In this document: positions 49,554 to 58,857 of the stretch, one piece after another
How the letters are laid out: each line of letters opens with the position of its first letter
Numbering within the stretch: the first letter of the stretch is position 1
Translations under genes and position numbers: made by a program
The notes under the pieces: generated by a model
What the model was told of the DNA's origin: nothing
Seen by the model: only the letters and a program-made list of their open reading frames with translations
Database searches by the model: none
Assembly: GCA_934754655.1 (NCBI GenBank)
Contig: CAKVIC010000001.1
Location: 150,346-214,345, forward strand
From: an uncultured Candidatus Melainabacteria bacterium
GTDB lineage: Bacteria > Cyanobacteriota > Vampirovibrionia > Gastranaerophilales > Gastranaerophilaceae
Direction of reading: 5' to 3'
Length of the DNA stretch: 64,000 nucleotides

Positions 49554-50816
49554 TTATTCCATAACTCTAATTATGTTATTTATCACACAGTCATCACCAA
49601 GCTCTGAAACAATTTCACGCATACTTTTTTCAAAACATTTTTCTGTAATAACCGTAATCTCTGCAGTATTATCAGTAGTCGAAACACCTTTTTGTAAAAT
49701 ACTTGATAAACTAACATTTTTATTAGCACATATTGTGCCTATTTTTGCTATAACACCTATTGCATGTGGTGCAGTAATAGAAATATAGTACTTATTATAT
49801 GTATCTTCTATTTTTACAGGATTTGCGGTCTTATGATGATGACATCTCATCATAGGTAGTAAATAATCTGTCGTTCCCCATTCTTTTGCTATTGCTAAAA
49901 TATCACCAACAACAGAACTTGCTGTTGGAAGCTCACCAGCCCCAGCACCTGATAAAACAATATCGCCAATTGGTGAACCTTTAATTTCAACGGCATTCGT
50001 AACATAATTTATATTTGCAAGCATTTTTGTTTTTGGAACCAACATTGGATGAACACGAACATCCGCATTATTATTTTCATCAATACTTGCACTTGCAATT
50101 AGTTTAATTTTATAACCTAATTCGTTCGCTTGTTGCATATCCTCTTTGCGAATTTTTGAAATTCCCTCACGGTAAACGTTTTCAAATTTCACTCTTGAAT
50201 TAAAACCAATTGTAGCAAGAGTTGTTATTTTATAAGCAGCATCAAATCCCTCAACGTCACCTGTTGGGTCAGTTTCTGCATAACCTAATTCTTGAGCTTC
50301 TTTTAAAACTTCTTCATAAGAAGCCCCGTCTGTATCCATCTTGGTTAAAATATAATTTGTTGTACCATTTAAAATAGCCTGAATCTTATGAATTTTATTA
50401 CCTGCCAAGATTGTTTTAATAGGCATTATTATCGGGATTCCACCTGCAATTGCAGCTTCATATAAAACTACACAATTATTTTTTTCAGACAAATTAAATA
50501 ATTCTTCGCCTTTCTTAGCTAAAAGTTCTTTGTTTGCCGTCACAATATGCTTTTTATTCTCTAAAGCCGTTTTTATATAATCCCAGGCAGGTTCGACTCC
50601 CCCCATAAGCTCAACAACGACATTAATATTTTCATCATTAACAATATCATAAGGATTATCTGTCAAAATTCCATTTGGAAGCTCTATTGAACGAGGTTTA
50701 TTTATATTCTTAACAGCAATTTTTACAACTTCGATTTCTTCAAAATTTTGTAAAGTCTTATAAACACCAACTCCTACCGTTCCAAAACCAATAAGACCTA
50801 TTTTAAGCTTTTTCAT
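49554..50816 (-). CDS. hom: Homoserine dehydrogenase with ACT domain
   Basis: 420 aa. NAD(P)-binding LIGFGTVGVGVYKTL, catalytic VTANKELLAKKG, GGIPIIMPIKT, ILNGTTNYILTKM and GYAETDPTGDVEGFDAAYK, then a C-terminal ACT domain (about 340-420, YYISITAPHAIGVIAKIG) for allosteric control by threonine. First gene of hom-thrC-proB. GGAG precedes the ATG. Confidence 0.96.
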   Translation of the reverse strand: MKKLKIGLIGFGTVGVGVYKTLQNFEEIEVVKIAVKNINKPRSIELPNGILTDNPYDIVNDENINVVVELMGGVEPAWDYIKTALENKKHIVTANKELLAKKGEELFNLSEKNNCVVLYEAAIAGGIPIIMPIKTILAGNKIHKIQAILNGTTNYILTKMDTDGASYEEVLKEAQELGYAETDPTGDVEGFDAAYKITTLATIGFNSRVKFENVYREGISKIRKEDMQQANELGYKIKLIASASIDENNNADVRVHPMLVPKTKMLANINYVTNAVEIKGSPIGDIVLSGAGAGELPTASSVVGDILAIAKEWGTTDYLLPMMRCHHHKTANPVKIEDTYNKYYISITAPHAIGVIAKIGTICANKNVSLSSILQKGVSTTDNTAEITVITEKCFEKSMREIVSELGDDCVINNIIRVME

Positions 50817-50880
50817 AAAATCTCCTCAAAATAATATTTGAGTCAATTATAGCATAAGTAATTTATAAAATAAACAAAAT

Positions 50881-50919
50881 AAAAAGTTTGTAAAAGGTTA
50901 TTTCTCTTACAAACTTTTT
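50881..50919. terminator. Terminator between the Cys/Met-rich peptide gene and hom
   Basis: AAAAAGTTTGTAA (50881-50893) pairs with TTACAAACTTTTT (50907-50919). Ends the minus-strand gene at 50939. Confidence 0.82.
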
Positions 50920-50938
50920 ATTTTTGATTCAAAAATTT

Positions 50939-51280
50939 TTAATCATCAATTTCTATTTTTAATGGAACATTTTTATCTAATTTTTCTTTTAATAACTTAT
51001 AAGGACATTTACAAGGTCTTTCTTTATCAAATCTATTAAATCTATCACCCCGTTCAAATTGTTGTGGCATGCCATAAGGCATAACCATTGCAGGATGAGG
51101 CATTTGACAAGGACATGGCATCATTGGCGGACGGTGTAGTGCGGCAAACAAGCTTAATGCACAATAAACGCCAACAAAAGTTCCTAATGCAACAATTAAA
51201 AATTTTCTAAACCCTTTTGAATGACAAAAACAATTGCATTTCTCATTTTCATGTTCATTTCTATTTTGTTCATCAGACAT
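50939..51280 (-). CDS. Cys/Met/His/Pro-rich single-pass membrane protein
   Basis: 113 aa. The N-terminus has KCNCFCH, then one helix (FLIVALGTFVGVYCALSLFAAL), then a segment rich in Met, Pro, His and Cys (PPMMPCPCQMPHPAMVMPYG) and CKCPYK near the end. The arrangement suggests binding of a soft metal such as copper, or thiol chemistry. It lies just before ccdA-like and thioredoxin-like genes on the same strand. GGGAG precedes the ATG. Family not recognised. Confidence 0.6.
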   Translation of the reverse strand: MSDEQNRNEHENEKCNCFCHSKGFRKFLIVALGTFVGVYCALSLFAALHRPPMMPCPCQMPHPAMVMPYGMPQQFERGDRFNRFDKERPCKCPYKLLKEKLDKNVPLKIEIDD

Positions 51281-51395
51281 AAAAAACTCCCTTTGTTTAA
51301 TTTGTACTAACTAACTTTTTGTTAAGATTTATTATAAGGCTATTTTTTAAAAAATCAATATTTTTTTACTATCATATACAATAATATTGAAATTC

Positions 51396-52097
51396 TTATA
51401 TTAATGGACTAAAGACTTTCCAAAACAAGAAAATTGATACACAAACAAGCAAAAGACCACTAATTTTCAAAATAATTTCAGAATATTCAGAAATTGCTTT
51501 TACTTGTTTTAGACCAGTTGTAAAAAGTCCTGCAATAACAAGAATCATACCTTGTCCTAACGAAAACAAAAATAGCATTAATATTGCAAGCAACAAGCTT
51601 TTACCCATAGCAGTGAATGCCATAATACCTGCTAAAATTGGTGTTGAGCAAGGTGTTCCGGCTAAAGCAAAAAGCATACCAATTAAAATTGGGTACAAAA
51701 ATAACGAATTATTATTATTCATTGGCAAAGTTTTTACCAAAGTAGGCAATTCAAAATCTAAAACTCCTAACAGCTTTAACCCCATCACCATAAGCAAAGA
51801 TGCGATGATTAATGTAAAATATATTCCAAATATTGGCGCAAAGACTTTACCTGTTAAAGCACAGACAGCACCTATTATTGTAAACACAATAGCTGTACCA
51901 AAAATAAAAGAACATAATTGAATAAATGTTCGTTTAGGAGTGTTTTTAGAATATCCGCCAACATATCCTATAATCAATGGTAGCATTGCCAAAGAACATG
52001 GCGAAATAGATGCCACAACACCACCTAAAAAAGATATAAAAAGCATCGCAACGCTAAAACTTTGCGGATTTTGCAGTGCCGTTGAAAAATCAATCAT
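51396..52097 (-). CDS. CcdA/DsbD-type thiol electron transporter
   Basis: 233 aa, six transmembrane helices. The paired redox cysteines are in SISPCSLAMLP (helix 1) and AGTPCSTPIL (helix 4), as in CcdA. Moves reducing power from cytoplasmic thioredoxin to extracytoplasmic thiols. Overlaps the thioredoxin-like gene by 8 bases, so the partner is probably that protein. Confidence 0.9.
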   Translation of the reverse strand: MIDFSTALQNPQSFSVAMLFISFLGGVVASISPCSLAMLPLIIGYVGGYSKNTPKRTFIQLCSFIFGTAIVFTIIGAVCALTGKVFAPIFGIYFTLIIASLLMVMGLKLLGVLDFELPTLVKTLPMNNNNSLFLYPILIGMLFALAGTPCSTPILAGIMAFTAMGKSLLLAILMLFLFSLGQGMILVIAGLFTTGLKQVKAISEYSEIILKISGLLLVCVSIFLFWKVFSPLI

Positions 52098-52479
52098 TAA
52101 TTATTTCCTTTATGTAATTTTCTAAAATACGAGGTTGCATAGAGCCCTCTATTCTTCTTACGACTTGACCTTCTGAATTTTTAAATATTGTTGTTGGAAC
52201 AAGTTTTACTTCATATTGTTTAATCAAACTGTTATTTTGATTAGATTTTTTTGTCGTATCAATTTTTTGAAGCGTAACCTTATTTGAATAATTTGGATAA
52301 ACCTCTTTGAAAACTTTTTCTAACTCTATACATTCATAACACATAGGAGCAGAGAATTTTATAATTTCAGCACCTGCTGCAACACTTGGAGTTGCAATGA
52401 TATTATCTTTTGTTAATCCCCAATATAAAGCTAACGGGACAATAAAAATCATTAAAACAGTAAACAAGTTTTTACGCAT
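52090..52479 (-). CDS. Membrane-anchored thioredoxin-like protein
   Basis: 129 aa. An N-terminal anchor/signal (NLFTVLMIFIVPLALYWGL) is followed by a thioredoxin fold with the active site C-Y-E-C (SAPMCYECIELEKVFKEV) and cis-proline in KLVPTTIFKN. Likely receives electrons from the adjacent CcdA-like protein. AAGGAGG precedes the ATG. Confidence 0.9.
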   Translation of the reverse strand: MRKNLFTVLMIFIVPLALYWGLTKDNIIATPSVAAGAEIIKFSAPMCYECIELEKVFKEVYPNYSNKVTLQKIDTTKKSNQNNSLIKQYEVKLVPTTIFKNSEGQVVRRIEGSMQPRILENYIKEIIND

Positions 52480-52579
52480 AATTCCTCCTTAAATACTTTT
52501 TCAGAATATATGACAAAAAGAACAAATAAAATCCGCAATTGGCATTATCCACTCGGCTTATCAACTGTTAATAAAAAGT

Positions 52580-53650
52580 TTAAGAATTTTGCAAACCACG
52601 TTTAAATTCATCCGGACGTGAAGAACGTGACAAAGCATCTTCAAGTGTAATTTTCTTTTTCAAATATAAATCTCTTAATGACATCTCAAGCGTTTGCATA
52701 CCAAATCCGGCATTTGTTTGCATTGTTGAATAAATTTGAGCTGCTTTAGCTTCTCTAATCAAGTTTGCAATTGCAGGAATTACAAGCATAATTTCTTGTG
52801 CCATAACTCGGCCTTTTTTAGTTCCATCAGCTTGAAGCAAAGGCAATAAAGTTTGTGAGAATACTGCAACAAGAGAGCTTGAAAGCTGAACTCTGACTTG
52901 TTGTTGTTGTCCTTCCGGAAATACATCTATAATACGGTCAATCGTTTGAGAAGCAGAAGATGTGTGCAAAGTTCCAAATACCAAGTGGCCTGTTTCTGCC
53001 GCTGTTAAAGCCAAACGAATAGTATCCAAATCTCTCATCTCACCAACAAGAATAATATCAGGATCTTCACGCAAAGCAGCTTTTAAAGCATTAGCAAAAC
53101 TTCTTGTATCTTGTCCTAATTCTCTTTGGTGAATGATAGAACGTTTTGATGGATGAATAAACTCTATCGGATCTTCAATTGTTAAAATGTGTTCAGATCT
53201 GATTTCATTTATATAATTAATCATCGCAGCTAAAGTTGTTGATTTACCGGAACCTGTAGGACCTGTAACAAGCACCAACCCTCTTGGCTTTTCTGCAATC
53301 TTTTTAACAATATCCGGCAAACCCAATTCATCAAATGAAGGAACTTTTGATGCAATTACACGAAAAGCAGCAGCATAATTTCCTCTATCTTTATAAATAT
53401 TAACCCTAAAACGGCTAAGACCTTGAACTCCATAAGAAAAATCCAATTCCCAATCTTGCTCAAGTTTACGTCTTTGCTCTTTGTTTAACATTGGAAACAA
53501 TAAAAGTTCAACCTCTTCCGGTTTCAAAGGCGGAACATCCATTCTTTGTAAATTTCCATCAATACGCACAACAGGAGGCAATCCTGCTGAAATGTGTAAA
53601 TCTGAACCTCTTTGTTTTACAACAACTTCCAAATATTTTTCAATTAACAT
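52580..53650 (-). CDS. pilT: Type IV pilus retraction ATPase
   Basis: 356 aa hexameric ATPase. GSDLHISAGLPP at the N-terminus, Walker A GPTGSGKST (130-138), Asp box TIEDPIEF, Walker B ILVGEMRD, His box GHLVFGTLHT and the C-terminal AIANLIRE-x-K motif of PilT. No pilin or pilB gene is in the window. AGAGAGG precedes the ATG. Confidence 0.95.
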   Translation of the reverse strand: MLIEKYLEVVVKQRGSDLHISAGLPPVVRIDGNLQRMDVPPLKPEEVELLLFPMLNKEQRRKLEQDWELDFSYGVQGLSRFRVNIYKDRGNYAAAFRVIASKVPSFDELGLPDIVKKIAEKPRGLVLVTGPTGSGKSTTLAAMINYINEIRSEHILTIEDPIEFIHPSKRSIIHQRELGQDTRSFANALKAALREDPDIILVGEMRDLDTIRLALTAAETGHLVFGTLHTSSASQTIDRIIDVFPEGQQQQVRVQLSSSLVAVFSQTLLPLLQADGTKKGRVMAQEIMLVIPAIANLIREAKAAQIYSTMQTNAGFGMQTLEMSLRDLYLKKKITLEDALSRSSRPDEFKRGLQNS

Positions 53651-53753
53651 TAATAAGCCTCTCTTAGAATAATTTATAAAAAGTTTATCATAAAACGTAA
53701 ATTATGTAAACAAATATAAAGAAAGAAATTTAAAAATTCAAATTTTATATTTT

Positions 53754-53762
53754 TGGTAAAAT
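53754..53762 (+). promoter_or_regulatory. Extended -10 box before leaderless birA
   Basis: TG-G-TAAAAT, box 53757-53762, 7 nt before the ATG at 53770; no Shine-Dalgarno. Confidence 0.55.
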
Positions 53763-53769
53763 TAATTTA

Positions 53770-54489
53770 ATGAAATATTATTATTTAGAAAAAGTTGATT
53801 CAACAAACAAATTTGCAAAAGACAATTTATCAAACTTGGATAATATATCGATAATTTATACCTCAAACCAAACTAACGGAAAAGGGCGTTTAGGTAGAAA
53901 ATGGAATTTTCAAGGCGCTGATAATATTTATGCAACTATCGTAATAAAACCAGAAACACAATTCAAAGAAGTTTACTCAAATTTAACGCAATATCTTTGT
54001 GTTATTTTGGCTCAAATCTTTGAAGAATACGGTGTAAATCCGCAAATTAAATGGCCCAATGATATTAGAATACATTCTAAAAAAATTTCTGGAATTTTAG
54101 CTGAAGCTATAATTGAAAAGGATATCGTGAAAGGTTTAATTTTAGGATTTGGCATAAATTTAAACTGCAAAAAAGAAAGTTTAGCGCAAATAAATCAACC
54201 GGCAACCTCTTTAAACATAGAAATAGACAAAACTGTAAATAAAGAAGAGTTTCTCAAAAAACTTGTAGAAAACTTTTGTTTGAATTATGATAAATTTATA
54301 AATTGCGGTTTTCCTTTGATTAAAGATTATTACCTCGCAAAAGCCGAATTTCTTAATCAAGAGATATCTGTGAGAGTTTTAGATAAAGTTTATACAGGAA
54401 TAGCTGTAGATATAACGGACGATGGGGCTTTAAAACTTATTGATAATAAAAATAATTCGCAAACACTTTTTATAGGAGACATATTATGA
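53770..54489 (+). CDS. birA: Biotin-protein ligase (catalytic domain only)
   Basis: 239 aa. Biotin/ATP-binding loop QTNGKGRLGRKW, IKWPNDIRIHSKKISGILAE and GFGINLN, then the small C-terminal domain. The N-terminal DNA-binding domain of bifunctional BirA is missing, so it is not expected to act as a repressor. It overlaps oadG by 4 bases and heads the oad operon, so OadA (biotinylated at Lys562) is the obvious substrate. Confidence 0.93.
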   Translation: MKYYYLEKVDSTNKFAKDNLSNLDNISIIYTSNQTNGKGRLGRKWNFQGADNIYATIVIKPETQFKEVYSNLTQYLCVILAQIFEEYGVNPQIKWPNDIRIHSKKISGILAEAIIEKDIVKGLILGFGINLNCKKESLAQINQPATSLNIEIDKTVNKEEFLKKLVENFCLNYDKFINCGFPLIKDYYLAKAEFLNQEISVRVLDKVYTGIAVDITDDGALKLIDNKNNSQTLFIGDIL

Positions 54490-54716
54490 ATGAATTATTA
54501 GAACAAGGACTTGCCATAATGGGGATTGGCATGGGAACAGTGTTAATGTTTTTATGTACGATGATTTTAGCAATGTACATAATGTCTGTTGTCATTAAAA
54601 AGCTAAACAAAATTTTCCCAGAAGCAGTTCCTCAAAGTGCAGGAAATGCTAAAGTTGTTTCTTCTAACGACGAAGAAATTGCTGTTGCAGTACTTGCAGC
54701 AATGCTAAAGAAGTAG
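54486..54716 (+). CDS. oadG: Oxaloacetate decarboxylase-type gamma subunit
   Basis: 76 aa. One N-terminal membrane helix (GLAIMGIGMGTVLMFLCTMILAMY) and a short cytoplasmic tail, as in OAD_gamma. It anchors and assembles the alpha and beta subunits. ATGA overlap with birA; 30 nt before oadA. Confidence 0.85.
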   Translation: MNELLEQGLAIMGIGMGTVLMFLCTMILAMYIMSVVIKKLNKIFPEAVPQSAGNAKVVSSNDEEIAVAVLAAMLKK

Positions 54717-54746
54717 AATTTTTATTTTATAAGAGAGGATTTAATT

Positions 54747-56537
54747 ATGACAAAAAAACTTATTAAAGTTATGGATACCTCGTTTAGAGATGGTTTCCAA
54801 TCTGTATATGGAGCAAGAGTTTTCGTTGATGATTTTCTTCCAGCTCTAAAATCAGCTGTTGATGCAGGTATTAAGCATTTTGAAGTTGCCGGTGGCGCTA
54901 GATTTCAATCACCAATTTTTTATTGTAACGAAAACGCTTTTGAAACAATGGATAAAATCAGAGCAACCGTAGGTCCAGACATCAATTTACAATCATTAGC
55001 ACGTGGCGTTAATGTGGTAGGATTAGAATCTCAACCTCGTGATATGATTAATTTGCATGCAAAAATGTTCAAAAAACACGGTGTTACAACTGTTAGAAAT
55101 TTTGATGCATTAAACGATGTTAACAACTTGATTTATTCAGGTCAATGTATAAAAGATAACAGACTTAAACACGAAGTAACAATCACGATGATGGAATTGC
55201 CTATTGGTTGTGAAGGTGCTCATGACGTAGCTTTTTATGAACGTGTTTTAAGAAATATTCTTGACGCTGGAATTCCGTTTGATAGCATTGCATTTAAAGA
55301 TGCATCTGGAACTTCAGCTCCTAGAAAAGTATACGAAACAATTAAAAGAACTCGTGAAATATTGGGTCAAGACGCTCATATCAGATTCCATTCACACGAA
55401 ACTGCCGGCACTGGCTTGGCTGCATATTTAGCAGCTCTTGATGGTGGTGCTGATGGTATTGATTTAGCGATGAAACCTGTTTCTGGGGGAACTGCTCAAC
55501 CTGATATCGTTTCTATGTGGCATGCTCTTAAAGGTTCTGAATACGATTTAGGTATTAATATTGAAAAAATTCTTGAAACAGAAGAAATCTTTAAAGAATG
55601 CATGAAAGATTACTTCTTGCCTCCTGAAGCTTTGGCAGTAAATCCGATGATTATTCAATCACCACTTCCTGGAGGCGCTTTAACAGCTAATACTCAAATG
55701 ATGAGAGATAATGGCGTAATGGATAAGTACCCTCAAGTTGTTGCGGCGATGAAAGAAGTTGTTGAAAAAGGTGGTTTTGCAACTTCTGTAACTCCTGTTT
55801 CTCAATTCTACTTCCAACAAGCATTTAATAACGTTATGTTTGGTTCTTGGAAAAAAATTGCTGATGGATACGGCAAAATGGTCTTGGGTTACTTTGGAAA
55901 AACTCCTTGCGAACCGGATAGTGAAATTATCAAAATTGCAGAAGAACAACTTGGGCTTCAACCAACAACTGAATTAGTTGTTGATTTGAACGACAAAGAC
56001 CCTAACAAAGGTATTGCAGCTGCAACAAAAATGCTTCAAGATGCAGGCTTAGAGATTAATGATGAAAATATCTTTATTGCAGGCGCTTGTAAAGAAAAAG
56101 GTATTATGTTCTTGCAGGGTAAAGGTCAAATTGGAGTTAGAAAAAATTGTCCAACACAAACTTGTGCACCAGCTACAGGAAACGGTAGTGAATACACAGT
56201 TAGTGTTAACGGCAAATCTTATGCTATTAAGCTTGATGGTGCAAAAGCTTCTGTTAACGGCAAATCTTACGAGATTTCAGTAAAAGAAGGTATTGATAAA
56301 AAATCAGTAGCATCTTCTGGAGCAGGCGAAGAAATCAAAGCCGGAGTTCCGGGTAACGTTTTAAGAATTGAAGCAACAGAAGGTTCTTCAGTTCAAGAAG
56401 GCGACGTTATCATGGTTCTTGAAGCAATGAAAATGGAAATCGAAGTTAAATCAACAAAGACTGGTACTGTTCAATCAATATTAGTAGCTCAAGGTGATAA
56501 AGTGGTTACTGGTCAAGCTTTGGCGATTGTAGGTTAA
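54747..56537 (+). CDS. oadA: Oxaloacetate decarboxylase alpha subunit / biotin carrier
   Basis: 596 aa. The carboxyltransferase domain (1-290) starts MDTSFRDGFQS and has FHSHETAGTGLAAYLAALDGG and GGTAQPD. The PYC_OADA conserved domain follows, and the C-terminal biotinyl domain has EAMKMEIEVKS (Lys562 by count). The stretch before it contains VNGKSY twice (about 475-505), a small internal duplication. Canonical DTT metal and Lys motifs fit oxaloacetate decarboxylase, but methylmalonyl-CoA or glutaconyl-CoA systems share this subunit layout; OAD is the best reading. Confidence 0.92.
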   Translation: MTKKLIKVMDTSFRDGFQSVYGARVFVDDFLPALKSAVDAGIKHFEVAGGARFQSPIFYCNENAFETMDKIRATVGPDINLQSLARGVNVVGLESQPRDMINLHAKMFKKHGVTTVRNFDALNDVNNLIYSGQCIKDNRLKHEVTITMMELPIGCEGAHDVAFYERVLRNILDAGIPFDSIAFKDASGTSAPRKVYETIKRTREILGQDAHIRFHSHETAGTGLAAYLAALDGGADGIDLAMKPVSGGTAQPDIVSMWHALKGSEYDLGINIEKILETEEIFKECMKDYFLPPEALAVNPMIIQSPLPGGALTANTQMMRDNGVMDKYPQVVAAMKEVVEKGGFATSVTPVSQFYFQQAFNNVMFGSWKKIADGYGKMVLGYFGKTPCEPDSEIIKIAEEQLGLQPTTELVVDLNDKDPNKGIAAATKMLQDAGLEINDENIFIAGACKEKGIMFLQGKGQIGVRKNCPTQTCAPATGNGSEYTVSVNGKSYAIKLDGAKASVNGKSYEISVKEGIDKKSVASSGAGEEIKAGVPGNVLRIEATEGSSVQEGDVIMVLEAMKMEIEVKSTKTGTVQSILVAQGDKVVTGQALAIVG

Positions 56538-56556
56538 GAAAGAGGGGTAATTAATT

Positions 56557-57753
56557 ATGAATATAATAGAAGGTTTACGTACTCTTTGGGATTCTACAGG
56601 CATTATGGGCTTTGTGCATTCTGCACAAAGTGCCATGGCTGATCCAAATTTAGAAGGTGTTGAACAAATTCTTCACATGCATGGTCAATGGATTATGATT
56701 TTAATCTGCTTATTCCTATTATGGCTTGGTATAAAAAAACAATTTGAACCATTATTGCTTGTGCCAATTGCATTTGGTGGATTGTTATCAAACATTCCAA
56801 TGCCTTTGGGGGAAGAAATTGCAGGCCCTAACGGATTTTTAGGTATTATCTTCGAAGCCGGCATTCACAAAGGCTTATTCCCATTAATCATCTTTATGGG
56901 AGTAGGTGCGATGACAGACTTTGGACCTTTAATTGCGAATCCTAAAACAGCATTACTAGGTGGCGCGGCACAATTTGGGATTTTTGGTGCATTATTGATG
57001 GCATATTGTATGTTTGGTTTCACCATGCCAGAAGCTGCATCAATCGGTATTATTGGTGGTGCCGATGGCCCAACTTCAATTTATGTAACAACAAAATTAG
57101 CTGAAAACTTACTAGGCCCTATCGCTGTTGCAGCTTATTCTTATATGGCTTTAGTTCCAGTTATTCAACCGCCAATTATGAAATTATTAACTACAGAAGC
57201 TGAACGCAAAATAAAAATGACGCAATTAAGAGAAGTTTCTAAAAGAGAAAAAATCGTTTTTCCTTTAATGATTCTATTACTTTGTGTAATATTTTTACCT
57301 AGCGCTTGTCCATTATTAGGAGCTTTATGTTTTGGTAATTTATGTAAAGAATGTGGTGTTGTAGAAAGATTATCAGATACAATGCAAAATGCTTTAATTA
57401 ATATTGTAACAATATTTTTAGGCTTATCTGTTGGTTCAAAATTGTCTGCTAGTCAATTCTTAACTGTACAAACTTTATTTATTCTATTACTTGGTATTAT
57501 TGCATTTTCACTTGCAACAGCAGGTGGCGTGCTTATGGCGAAGTTGATGAATGTATTTTCTAAAACAAAAATTAACCCACTTATTGGTTCTGCAGGTGTT
57601 TCAGCAGTTCCAATGGCAGCAAGAGTTTCTAACAAAGTTGGGTTAGAATCTGATCCGCAAAACTTCTTGCTTATGCACGCTATGGGACCAAATGTTTCAG
57701 GTGTAATCGGTTCTGCTGTTGCAGCCGGTGTATTATTAGCACTTTGTGGTTAA
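56557..57753 (+). CDS. oadB: Sodium-pumping decarboxylase beta subunit
   Basis: 398 aa integral membrane subunit that couples decarboxylation of carboxybiotin to Na+ export. Family blocks: GGLLSNIPMPL, FMGVGAMTDFGPLIANPKT, the conserved Asp in IIGGADGPTSIYVTTKLA, ALVPVIQPPIMKLLTT and NFLLMHAMGPNVSGVIGSA. Last gene of birA-oadG-oadA-oadB, followed by a terminator. Confidence 0.95.
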   Translation: MNIIEGLRTLWDSTGIMGFVHSAQSAMADPNLEGVEQILHMHGQWIMILICLFLLWLGIKKQFEPLLLVPIAFGGLLSNIPMPLGEEIAGPNGFLGIIFEAGIHKGLFPLIIFMGVGAMTDFGPLIANPKTALLGGAAQFGIFGALLMAYCMFGFTMPEAASIGIIGGADGPTSIYVTTKLAENLLGPIAVAAYSYMALVPVIQPPIMKLLTTEAERKIKMTQLREVSKREKIVFPLMILLLCVIFLPSACPLLGALCFGNLCKECGVVERLSDTMQNALINIVTIFLGLSVGSKLSASQFLTVQTLFILLLGIIAFSLATAGGVLMAKLMNVFSKTKINPLIGSAGVSAVPMAARVSNKVGLESDPQNFLLMHAMGPNVSGVIGSAVAAGVLLALCG

Positions 57754-57773
57754 AAAATAATAATTCCATTTAT

Positions 57774-57808
57774 AAAAAGCTTCTCTACAATCAGTAGAGA
57801 AGCTTTTT
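57774..57808. terminator. Terminator after oadB
   Basis: AAAAAGCTTCTCTAC (57774-57788) pairs with GTAGAGAAGCTTTTT (57794-57808), loop AATCA; bidirectional between convergent genes. Confidence 0.9.
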
Positions 57809-57833
57809 GCTATTTCTAACCCAAAATAAGTAC

Positions 57834-58793
57834 TTATTTTAATTCTTTTTCTTCAATATATCTTGGTCTATTTTTTACTTCATTAAAAATTTGTCCTAAA
57901 TATTCACCAATAATTCCCAAACAAAAAATTTGCAAGCCACCAAAAAAGGCTATTAAAATAACAAGTGTTGCCCAACCACTACTTGCTTGATGGAAAAATA
58001 ATTTATCACAAATTGCATCAAGTCCAATTAATGAACTTACAAAAATAATAATAACTCCGATTGCTGATACCATTCTAAGCGGAACTATACTGTAAGAAGT
58101 GATTCCATTAAGCGCTAAATTTGTTAATGATATGAAATTAAATTTTGAAACACCTGCAAAACGTGGCTTTACATCAAAATGAACATAAGAAGTCTTTAAC
58201 CCTGTTTCATGAAAAAATCCACGCAAAAATAAATCTCGCTCTGAATATTTTTCTAAAATTTCAAGAGCATGTTTACTAACAAGTCTATAATCAGAATGAT
58301 TTAAAGGTATTTTAACCCCAAATAAATTCATTAATTTATAAAAACAAAGTGCTGTTGACTTTTTGAAAAATGAATCAGTTTTGCGATTATTTCTTATCCC
58401 GGATACAATTTCTGCACCTTTATCATATTCATCAATAAACAATTCTATTGAATTTTCGTCTTGCTGTAAATCCGCATCAATCGATATAACACAATCACAA
58501 CCTAATTTATGAACACCTAATAAACCTGCCATAATAGCTTTTTGATTACCGTAATTTCTTACAAACTTCAAACCTTTTACTTGCTCATTATTATTAGCAT
58601 GCAAATTCTCAATAATTTCCCAAGTTTTATCTACAGAACCGTCATCTATTAAATAAATATAAGAAGTTTGAGAAATCTTTTCTTTATTAACTAAATCTTT
58701 TAAAACTTCCAAAAGTCGCTTAACTGTATACTCGATTACAAGTTCTTCATTAAAACATGGAATAATGATTGCTAATTGTGTTTTTCTGCTCAT
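57834..58793 (-). CDS. GtrB/ArnC-type polyprenyl-phosphate glycosyltransferase
   Basis: 319 aa. GT2 domain (LAIIIPCFNEE, LIDDGSVDKTWEII, FVRNYGNQKAIMAGL, DADLQQD as the D-x-D metal motif, HSDYRLVSKHALE) followed by two C-terminal membrane helices (about 232-290). Makes a lipid-linked sugar used for envelope glycan decoration. Divergent from, and 64 bases away from, the YdjC deacetylase gene; together they recall the ArnC/ArnD-type pairing. AGAGGA precedes the ATG. Confidence 0.9.
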   Translation of the reverse strand: MSRKTQLAIIIPCFNEELVIEYTVKRLLEVLKDLVNKEKISQTSYIYLIDDGSVDKTWEIIENLHANNNEQVKGLKFVRNYGNQKAIMAGLLGVHKLGCDCVISIDADLQQDENSIELFIDEYDKGAEIVSGIRNNRKTDSFFKKSTALCFYKLMNLFGVKIPLNHSDYRLVSKHALEILEKYSERDLFLRGFFHETGLKTSYVHFDVKPRFAGVSKFNFISLTNLALNGITSYSIVPLRMVSAIGVIIIFVSSLIGLDAICDKLFFHQASSGWATLVILIAFFGGLQIFCLGIIGEYLGQIFNEVKNRPRYIEEKELK

Positions 58794-58857
58794 TGTTTTC
58801 CTCTTAAACCTATAATATAATATTATATGAGTTAAATAAAAACAAGAGGCTTATATT

